Shown: positions 57,351 to 64,000 of the stretch, one piece after another | Numbering within the stretch: the stretch's first letter is position 1 | How the letters are laid out: every line of letters begins with the position of its first letter | Notes under the pieces: model-generated | Told to the model about the DNA's origin: nothing | The model's database searches: none | The model's input: only the letters and a program-made list of their open reading frames with translations | Assembly: GCA_049487715.1 (NCBI GenBank) | Contig: CP150549.1 | Coordinates: forward strand, 248,001 to 312,000 | DNA length: 64,000 bases | From: Pycnococcus provasolii | Taxonomy: Eukaryota > Chlorophyta > Pseudoscourfieldiophyceae > Pseudoscourfieldiales | Reading direction: 5' to 3' | Translations under genes and position numbers: made by a program

Positions 57351-57398
57351 AGGGTTAGGGTTAGGGTTATCACGTGAGGTTGATCACGTTAGGGTTGG
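57351..57398 (+). promoter_or_regulatory. TTAGGG repeats with adjacent G-box in divergent promoter
   Basis: Three TTAGGG units (57351-57369) are followed by CACGTG at 57371-57376 and another GTTAGGG at 57388. The cluster lies about 197 bp from the SerRS start and 140-185 bp from the GT29 start. Confidence 0.5.
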
Positions 57399-57537
57399 CG
57401 TGAGGTTTTGATTTACAGTACTGCGAACGCGAAGCCCACCCACGGCCCACCTGACTGCCTGAGGGTCCCGTTGGTGACTATCGCGGCCAAGGTACCACGA
57501 TCATTCAACACTTCGAACTCGCGATCCTCCTCCGTTC

Positions 57538-59085
57538 ATGGGCACGGCTATTCTTGTCGTGATGACGATGAAATTCGTCGTGCTTGCTTGGTGTTGTGTC
57601 TTTGTGTTCCCTGTTTCTGCGGCCTCTTCCTTGCAAATATCAACGGCGGATAGGACCTATAACGTGGACCTATACCCCGACCGATATGACGTTGCAGACG
57701 ACTCCACCATCCGGCACAGAACGTCACCTGCACTTAAAGGGAGGCGACTTTCGATGATCGCAAACCTATTCGCAAGCAACTCGGGAGCGAGCAAGCCAGT
57801 CAGAATCAAAGACGCGGAAATGCCCGCAAACTTTAAGAGAAAGGCAGCCATGCCGCTGTGCGGGGGAGCGCCGCAGGAACTCATACCATTTCGAGTCAAG
57901 CAAAGCCCGTACGACGCGAACGCACTGCTGCGCGCGGCGGCCGTCAGTGGGAGCTTGGCCGCGAAGTCCGCATCCGCCAACGCACCGGGAACCTCGCGAC
58001 GACGTGCGCCACCCACGGACGTCGCCGGGCCAACAGTCGTCGTCAACAGCGATACGGCACAGCCTGCCAGGGACGACGACAACGAGGGGAGAGGTGAGGA
58101 GGAGGAGGAGGAGGAGGAGGAGGAGGAGGTCGAGCGTCGTCGACGTCTGCTACACCGCACCATTGGTTGGACCATCATGGGTGTCGGCTGTGGCAAGGAG
58201 AAAATGGTGCGCGTCCCGCACGAAAACGACGGCGTCGGACCTTCCGTGAAGAAGAACGTGCGCGGCCCGAAGGAGGAGGCGCTCGTGCGCTGCCTCACGA
58301 ATATCGAGGCGTGCACGTTCAACGACGCACGAGCCGCCGCCACGCAGCTTCCGTTCTATAAGCTCTTCCACCGCGTCAAGTCGGAGATTCACCAGACGGG
58401 TCTGAAGAGGAGATACAACTCCTGCGCGCTCGTTGGCAACGCCGGCCATCTGTCCAAGGAGAAGTGGGGCGAGTACATCGACAACCACGACGTCGTCGTG
58501 CGCTTCAACAACCTGCCCAACCTTCCGTACAGCGCGCACGTCGGCAATCGCACGAGCATTCGCATTGTGAATCACCGTCGCAGCTTGGCAAGCTGCTGTC
58601 GCGGAAACTTCCCGGAGGGACGCATAGCCGGGAGCAGGACGGCGATTCTCGTGTGGTTCCCGGCGGCGCAGCGCGAGATTCTCGACCAGTGCAAGCGCCG
58701 CTTTCCGAACAACCCGGGCCTTGCCATGCGCCCCGCGGCGAATAAGGCGATGGTGTCGGTGATGAAGCAGGCGCGCGAGGACCTCAGCCGCCTGGGATTT
58801 GGCCCGTACGGTCAGTGGCGACAGATGACGAGCGGTGCGCACGCCGTGCTGCTGTACACGGCACTGTGCGACTCCGTCAGCTTGTACGGGTTTACGACGT
58901 ACGGCAAGGGCAAGGACGGCGGCGCGGACCAGTACACGGCGGCACTTGGAGGGCGTGACAACGGCAGCAAGGTGGGCCAGGTGGTCAAGGCACGGTCAGG
59001 CCAGCGTTGGCATGACTGGACAGGTGAGAGTGTTGTCTGGCGTTTGTTCCACGCGAGCGGCCTGACGCCCATCTGCTCGAGCTGA
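57538..59085 (+). CDS. GT29 sialyltransferase-like glycosyltransferase
   Basis: 515 residues from the ATG at 57538. An N-terminal hydrophobic segment (MKFVVLAWCCVFVFPVSAAS) acts as signal anchor or signal peptide for the secretory pathway. Residues ~20-290 are variable with an acidic poly-Glu run. The catalytic region starts with the L-sialylmotif CALVGNAGHLS...YIDNHDVVVRFNN (~301-330), continues with VGNRTSIRIVN, then the S-motif region MTSGAHAVLLYTALCDSVSLYGF (~430-452), and ends with a WHDWTGESVVW VS/III-like segment. Motifs and order match GT29. Plants and algae mostly lack sialic acid, and GT29 members there use other sugars such as Kdo or Dha. The donor is therefore unknown. Confidence 0.88.
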   Translation: MGTAILVVMTMKFVVLAWCCVFVFPVSAASSLQISTADRTYNVDLYPDRYDVADDSTIRHRTSPALKGRRLSMIANLFASNSGASKPVRIKDAEMPANFKRKAAMPLCGGAPQELIPFRVKQSPYDANALLRAAAVSGSLAAKSASANAPGTSRRRAPPTDVAGPTVVVNSDTAQPARDDDNEGRGEEEEEEEEEEEVERRRRLLHRTIGWTIMGVGCGKEKMVRVPHENDGVGPSVKKNVRGPKEEALVRCLTNIEACTFNDARAAATQLPFYKLFHRVKSEIHQTGLKRRYNSCALVGNAGHLSKEKWGEYIDNHDVVVRFNNLPNLPYSAHVGNRTSIRIVNHRRSLASCCRGNFPEGRIAGSRTAILVWFPAAQREILDQCKRRFPNNPGLAMRPAANKAMVSVMKQAREDLSRLGFGPYGQWRQMTSGAHAVLLYTALCDSVSLYGFTTYGKGKDGGADQYTAALGGRDNGSKVGQVVKARSGQRWHDWTGESVVWRLFHASGLTPICSS

Positions 59086-59410
59086 AATTCACTGAATCGT
59101 GATGCTCCTCTTTCTTGTAAATCAATATTTAAGCAGTACAGATTTCTTCTAACATATCCACTAACTTGCATTGCCTGTGCATGTATCAGCAGCCTTTCGT
59201 CGCCCGCCGCCATTCCATCCGAGCAGATGTCTCCACCCCCCGGCTGCCCGGGGACGGGCAGCCGGGTGAATTCGTACATAGTTGGTAGATATTTGGTCCC
59301 TCCCCGAGCCCCAGGTTGCACGCCAAATCTTTGCTGATTGTGCTCCTTCCGGCCCCAGTCCCTTTTTACCCCTTTTTGCAAGCGAACGTCTCCGCGAACA
59401 AAAAGAAACA
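59086..59410. other. Intergenic region between GT29 and SagB-type genes
   Basis: 325 bp separating two plus-strand genes, so it must contain the upstream gene's 3' end and the downstream promoter. The GC-rich hairpin is the only structure seen. Confidence 0.4.
59239..59266. repeat. GC-rich perfect hairpin
   Basis: An 11-bp perfect stem (CCCGGCTGCCC / GGGCAGCCGGG) around a six-base loop lies 173 nt after the GT29 stop and 145 nt before the next start. No T-run follows it, so it is not a bacterial-type terminator. Confidence 0.6.
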
Positions 59411-60796
59411 ATGGTGGCAGCGGCAGCTGCCCTGCGTGCGTCGTCTACTACCACTGCACACCACCGACGTGCGTCGTCGTCGGTGGTGTGCAGTGGTAGT
59501 AGCAGTGATGCAAAAAACATGCTCCAACGCCGACACTTCCACGACGCGCAGACGCGTCACAAACTACGCCTGCGTCGCTTGTCATCCGGCGGATCTGAGT
59601 CGCCAGATGCGTCGTCGTCGTCGTCATTCAAAGGTGAACAGCAGCAGCAGCAGCAAGGGTCGCAGGAAAAGAACCACATTTCGCCAGAACAACACCACTC
59701 CGGATTCCTGCGACAGGCGTCTGCAATCGAGCTCGGTCGGATCAATAAAAACCCAATCGAGGCTGCAACGTCCACCACATCAGCCAGCCATCATTCGACG
59801 ACGGCGAGGGTCCCCAAACCACCTGTGGTAGCAGCGCAGGCGGCAAATCGCAGAAACGATCTTTCGCGTAGCAGTGTGATTGAAATGGCGAAGCACGAGG
59901 AGGAATGGCGTGAGCAGTGGACGCGACACAAGTTGCTGAAACAGATGGCGAGCTTGGGGATAGAAGAACCGACGACAATTGATGATGGTGGCGAGAAGTC
60001 TCCCGAAGAAGAGTCGAAAACTCGCAATTACAACAATATTGTCGAGCTGAAGCCGACGCCTATGGAAAAGCACCATCCAGCGGACATCGAGCGATTCTCG
60101 TCGCTACACTCCATCTTGATGGCTCGCCGTAGCTGCCGCGAGTTTTCCAAAACAGCTTTTATTCAGCTTGACGATGTGGCGGACATGTGCTTTGCATGCC
60201 AGGGCAAGACGATGGAAGCACCTCCCGTCGACGCACTTGGACACGATAGCAAGCCTCGTCGTGCAGCACCATCAGGAGGGGCGGCATATCCTCTGAATCT
60301 CTACGTCGCGGTTGCTCAGGGTCGCGTTCACGAAAAGCAAGGAACCCCTATCGACAGTGGCCTGTACCGATACGAATCAAACGAGCATGTTCTTGTCGGA
60401 CCACTCGGCGCAAAGTACGACGAGAGTCACGACGACGACGCCGTAGGCGTTTTGGCGAAAACGTCAGTGCCCCATGACAACGCCGCGTTCGAGCTCGCAG
60501 CAACTCATCAGACGTGGATTGGCGATGCCGCCGTCCTTCTGCTTATCACAGGCAACCACGAGATCACAGCATCGAAAGGAGGGCTCTACGAGCGATTCTG
60601 CGATCCTCTCACCCTCCTTGAAACAGGAATGGCTGCAGAGAATGCTTTGCTGATGGCCACGGCGCTTGGTTTGGGCGCGTGTCCTGTGGGTGCCTTGGAA
60701 CAAGCAGCCATTCTCGACGGATTTGGCAGCGCGTTCATCTCGCAGAAGGAAAAACCGACGCTCATGGTCGCTTTGGGAGTTCCGTCGACGGCTTGA
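59411..60796 (+). CDS. SagB-type nitroreductase/dehydrogenase, likely organelle-targeted
   Basis: 461 residues from the ATG at 59411; the upstream open frame has no ATG. Residues ~1-200 are Ser/His/Gln-rich, acid-poor at the start and disordered, compatible with a targeting leader. The FMN-binding nitroreductase fold at ~235-461 has MARRSCREFSKT (FMN phosphate contacts), APSGGAAYPLNLYV, SGLYRYESNEHVLV and LLETGMAAENALLMATALGLG. These are the SagB-family motifs. In bacteria SagB makes azoles in peptide toxins, but most stand-alone members are oxidoreductases of unknown substrate, and no cyclodehydratase or precursor peptide is adjacent here. A bacterial origin is plausible. Confidence 0.85.
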   Translation: MVAAAAALRASSTTTAHHRRASSSVVCSGSSSDAKNMLQRRHFHDAQTRHKLRLRRLSSGGSESPDASSSSSFKGEQQQQQQGSQEKNHISPEQHHSGFLRQASAIELGRINKNPIEAATSTTSASHHSTTARVPKPPVVAAQAANRRNDLSRSSVIEMAKHEEEWREQWTRHKLLKQMASLGIEEPTTIDDGGEKSPEEESKTRNYNNIVELKPTPMEKHHPADIERFSSLHSILMARRSCREFSKTAFIQLDDVADMCFACQGKTMEAPPVDALGHDSKPRRAAPSGGAAYPLNLYVAVAQGRVHEKQGTPIDSGLYRYESNEHVLVGPLGAKYDESHDDDAVGVLAKTSVPHDNAAFELAATHQTWIGDAAVLLLITGNHEITASKGGLYERFCDPLTLLETGMAAENALLMATALGLGACPVGALEQAAILDGFGSAFISQKEKPTLMVALGVPSTA

Positions 60797-60989
60797 TTGA
60801 CGACACACATGACACACACAACATACATACATACATACTACTGTGAATTCTTGATTTTGCTGCTGACGCATGATGATGACAAACCGGTTGATCGCCGTGG
60901 CCTGCTATCTTCTTCATTGTTTTGATATTTTGGGAGAAAGGCAAAAAACACCTGAGTGATAAAACAACAACCTTTTGTTACCGAATGAG

Positions 60990-62697
60990 TCATCTTAGTA
61001 GGAGGAGCTCATCGATTCTCACAGATAGCCTTAGCAACACCACAAGTTCCACCACCACCAGAACAATCAAGGCGGAAAGAAGAAGATCCCTGCTGCTGTT
61101 GATGCGTTGTTGTTGTTGTGAGGGTGCCACAACAACGCCCATCTCCTGCTGCCGCTCTTCTTGAGCATTGCCGCCTTCGGGCTGCACAAGCATCTTGTTG
61201 TCCGTTTCCAGCTGATCCGTCGCATGTTCCTTTTTGCTCCTGCTAATCTTCATCCAAGTCTCACTGATGGCGAGGGCGTGGCTCGCCGTCGAACGCGCTT
61301 CCCTTCCACCTGCGGTGTATATGAGATTTCTGCTAATGGCGTTGACTGGGCTGCTCCACTCCACCTCAAACGTGCCCACGCGTCGTGTCACCGCATTCAT
61401 CATACCCATGCGAGCGGCAGACGCAAGAAGAGCGCTGTCGCCGGCGGTGTCGCTTCTTTCTGCTGTGATATCATTATTATCCGATGCCATGGCAAGGCGC
61501 ACGACGATTGTCGCCTTGTCGCCGCCAGTCCACGTCGGCAAGCAGTCCATTTGCGTGCGATATTCCAGGCCGATGCCTCCTTTTGTCAGATAGACCTTTT
61601 GCACTTCTTTCACTCGTCCATCTTGCCCGTCGCGTCCAAAGCCGGGTGGCAACTTCATGTCGTACTGAACCGGACGTTCAAACACAAACACACCATCGCC
61701 AATGATGAATGGACTGGATTGTTTCCACCCACCTATGTCTGCGTTTGGATCTCTCCCGAGCTTCGCAGCATGCTGCTTTTTGATAACCTCGATCCCAAAA
61801 TCGGCAGTGGCGACGATGGATCCGTGGTCGTACAATGAGTACGGACGGGTAGAGCTGTGGAATTGTACGCCAGCTCCGAGCGCATTGACGCGCTTGGATG
61901 GTAGCGATGCGAGACCCGAGGCACGAGGATTTGCGGCGACGGCGGCGGCTTGGTTTTTATTATTGTGCTGCACTTCCGCGAGCAGGCGGAGCGTCCGGTT
62001 GCTCGCCTCACTACTATTCTTCTTCTGCTCGTCATCGTTCTTGTCGGTTGTTGATGGCACACTAGGAGTCATTTTTTCCAGCAAGGTATCGAATGTTGAG
62101 CTCACCTCATCATTCTTCTTCTTCTTCGCACTTGTCTCGTCGTCTCCTTCATCCACAACACGAGCAAGTCCCTCCTCCTTCTTCTCTTCTCCTGCAGCAG
62201 ACGGCGACGCGGCGACGAGGACCCCTTCACTCACCGAGCGGCGTTGTTGCTTCCCAAACAACAACACAGGTTTACTGCGTCGTGGGAGACGGCGGATCAC
62301 GGCAAATGGCGTGCAACCAGGCATGCACGCTGCTGAAGAACCGTCTCGTTCTTCAGATTCTTCCGTACTACTACCACCACCATTCTCGTAGTAGTGCTCA
62401 CCACCACCAGGAGGAGCAGCTGCGGCACCCCCACCACGACTCGTACCATCAGATTTCGTCGTCGTCGTCGTCGTGAGTGGCCGTCTTCCCCCACCACCAA
62501 AGGCAGCAGGCACACCAACATTATCAGCGGCATCAGCAGGTGCGACTTCTTCGGAGAGGGGGGAGGAGTCCTGCAGCACCCCCACCAGCAGCACCACGAC
62601 TAAGAGTAGCTCGTACCAGATCTCGTTTCATTTCATGCGCAATCAACGCGGAGGACGAGGGCGAGGAGGAGGAGGAGGAGGGACGAGGAGACGCCAT
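60990..62697 (-). CDS. Tail-anchored protein of unknown function, probable 46-nt intron
   Basis: I join exon 62697-62617 (ATG start, MASPRPSSSSSS) with 62570-60990 over a 46-nt intron (CTG|GTACGAG to GTGCTGCAG|), phase 0, giving 553 residues. Without the splice there is no ATG start near the long frame. Residues ~1-240 are disordered and rich in Gly, Ser and Lys/Asp. A folded domain lies at ~255-450, with GDGVFVFERPVQYDMKLPPG and EVQKVYLTKGGIGLEYRTQM. The extreme C-terminus is a single strongly hydrophobic helix (LLLSALIVLVVVELVVLL), giving tail-anchored topology. I do not recognise the central domain. It converges with the SagB-type gene and is divergent from the TTLL gene. Confidence 0.68.
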
Positions 62698-63000
62698 GAT
62701 TGCTTGAAGGAACTATCGTAGGAGGGAAAGAGGGAGGTGTCACACAGTAGGACTCACCCAATACAGTAAGTACGAATGGTCCCCCCGGGGTAACCTCCCA
62801 CTTCACTGTACCTTTAGGAAGAGTGGGATTGATTTTCTGTCTAAACTTAGACTAAACTGCCCCATTGGAAGGTGGGGATTTTCATTCCCGATTGCATTTT
62901 CCCACTCCATCAAAGGAAGGGGAATTGATTCTCCCCCTGCCCGTGGGTGGTCTGTCAGTCTCTCTCGGACCGGCCAACTCGAGTTAACATTATTATTTTG
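62698..63000. other. Divergent intergenic region, tail-anchored protein / TTLL
   Basis: 303 bp. It contains short repeated words around AAGGTGGGGATT/AAAGGAAGGGGAATTGATT (62868-62933). No TTAGGG cluster is present, and nothing else is recognised. Confidence 0.4.
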
Positions 63001-64000
63001 ATGGCGCCGTCTGCATCACTCTTACCCCCCTTTGGCGTCGTTGAAGTGGCCGCCGTCCTTGCGCCTTCTCCTTTGCCTTGCGCCAACCTTTCCGCCAACG
63101 TGGTAATTGGCGGTGGGGGTGGGGGTAACGCTGCTCGTCCAGTTTCCCTTGCGACTGAGAGACCTCGTCGAGTCGTCTGGCTCGTGCGACGTAACGTCGC
63201 GGCGTGGACGAGAGCCGTGCAAGCGGCGTTCCCGCAATGGGCGCAAGTTCCGCCTGCGTGTGCGGGAAAGAGAGGGTTCTTCGTCAGGGGGGAGGACGGT
63301 GCGGCCGTGCCATTCATGCCTGAAACGGGTGTTCACAACAAACTCGCGTGCTTCCACTGGCTGCTCAAGGAGGCACCGCAGCACCTGAGAGAACGTGCAA
63401 GGCGTTTTCTACCAGAGACGTACGTGTCATTCGAGGAATTCGAGGCAAGGCCAACGTCGGACGACGACGACGACGACGAATGCGTGAAGCAAGGTGACGA
63501 CGCCACGAAGGGTGCCGCACCTGAAGCGCGAGGCGTTGACGACGTGTTCTTCTTCAAGGCGGCAAGAGACGATAACGGGCACGGCGTCGTTGCGTTTCGC
63601 GGCGGGGGTGCGAACGTCGCCGCTCTGCTTAGAAGGCACCGCAAAAAACGAGGCAAGGACAAGCGAGCAGGGCGATGTGGCGACGACTTGCCCGTTGGAA
63701 TTTTCCAGCGCTTCATTCCTCGGCTCATGCTCTGGCCTGGCAACCCGCCGCGAAAATTTGACCTGCGCGTTTACGTCGCCGGCCTGTGCCAGAACGGGTG
63801 CGTGCAAGCGTACGTCTATCGAGATGCGGCGGTGCGCGTCAGCCGCGATGCGTTCGACGCGAGTCAGCTAACGTCGACAAGCATGATGACGCACCGCTCT
63901 GGCCTATTCCCCACGAGCGGGCCTTACGCCTCGTCGCAGTGGCAGGCATGGGAAGACAAGGTGCTTCCTCGCGTCGTCGAGGCGTGCGGAGCGCTCGTCG
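63001..64000 (+). CDS. Tubulin-tyrosine ligase-like (TTLL) protein, 3' truncated by window
   Basis: The ATG at 63001 opens a frame that runs to the end of the window without a stop (333 residues visible). Family features: FVRGEDG...VHNKLACFHWLLKEAP (TTL front motif with N-K), RFLPETYVSFEEFEA, a candidate ATP-grasp Lys in DDVFFFKAARDDNGHGVV, and PRKFDLRVYVAG...QAYVYRDAAVRVSR, the KFDLRxYV signature. The continuing part should contain the second ATP-grasp half. TTLL enzymes add glutamate, glycine or tyrosine to tubulin tails. The sequence alone does not say which. An acidic Asp run (~159-164) is a small insert. This is the likely counterpart of the CCP deglutamylase encoded 11 kb upstream. Confidence 0.82.
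   Translation, partial: MAPSASLLPPFGVVEVAAVLAPSPLPCANLSANVVIGGGGGGNAARPVSLATERPRRVVWLVRRNVAAWTRAVQAAFPQWAQVPPACAGKRGFFVRGEDGAAVPFMPETGVHNKLACFHWLLKEAPQHLRERARRFLPETYVSFEEFEARPTSDDDDDDECVKQGDDATKGAAPEARGVDDVFFFKAARDDNGHGVVAFRGGGANVAALLRRHRKKRGKDKRAGRCGDDLPVGIFQRFIPRLMLWPGNPPRKFDLRVYVAGLCQNGCVQAYVYRDAAVRVSRDAFDASQLTSTSMMTHRSGLFPTSGPYASSQWQAWEDKVLPRVVEACGALV

Overview
The window is nuclear DNA of a green alga, most likely a small flagellated or prasinophyte-type chlorophyte. It encodes plastid and green-lineage proteins: PsbY, a plastidic ATP/ADP translocator, a DWARF27-like carotene isomerase, an ACR11-like ACT protein, a plant-type Cnx1 fusion and an HPAT-like arabinosyltransferase. It also encodes basal-body and microtubule proteins. 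Genes are densely packed on both strands. Introns are few and short, with GT..AG ends; several are inferred here by joining reading frames. Intergenic tracts carry short TTAGGG runs rather than the TTTAGGG typical of land plants.

Layout. 1-6.3 kb: a 5'-truncated ASPM-like protein (CH domains plus a long IQ array) convergent with SF-assemblin. 6.6-11.2 kb: a large unrecognised protein with two C-terminal membrane helices. 11.2-15.6 kb: HPAT-like glycosyltransferase and a Cnx1/gephyrin-type protein sharing a divergent promoter. 15.7-23.8 kb: one giant three-exon coiled-coil gene of about 2566 residues, with a 122-bp foldback in its first intron. 24.5-26.6 kb: a small CaaX-box protein, a tiny membrane protein and ACR11. 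26991-31281: a structurally complete PIF/Harbinger-type transposon with 46-bp TIRs, a 3-bp target duplication, a DDE transposase, a decayed Myb-like partner gene and an internal array of seven ~183-bp repeats. 31.8-39.6 kb: PWWP protein with an extreme Glu-Pro-Ala tail, an SDR, an mTERF protein and psbY. 41.1-47 kb: plastid NTT carrier, D27-like isomerase, a seven-helix membrane protein that resembles gustatory-receptor-like proteins in topology, and an FkbM methyltransferase. 47.9-64 kb: cytosolic carboxypeptidase, gluconokinase, peroxisomal ACAD10/IBR3-type dehydrogenase, seryl-tRNA synthetase, a GT29 sialyltransferase-like protein, a SagB-type nitroreductase, a tail-anchored unknown protein, and a TTLL protein running off the right edge.

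Themes. Five or more genes concern microtubules or basal bodies (ASPM, SF-assemblin, giant coiled coil, CCP deglutamylase, TTLL ligase). Two are secretory-pathway glycosyltransferases, and several are plastid proteins. A TTAGGG-type motif lies roughly 100-200 bp upstream of the start codons of at least eight genes, which makes it a candidate promoter element. No tRNA, rRNA or CRISPR array was recognised.
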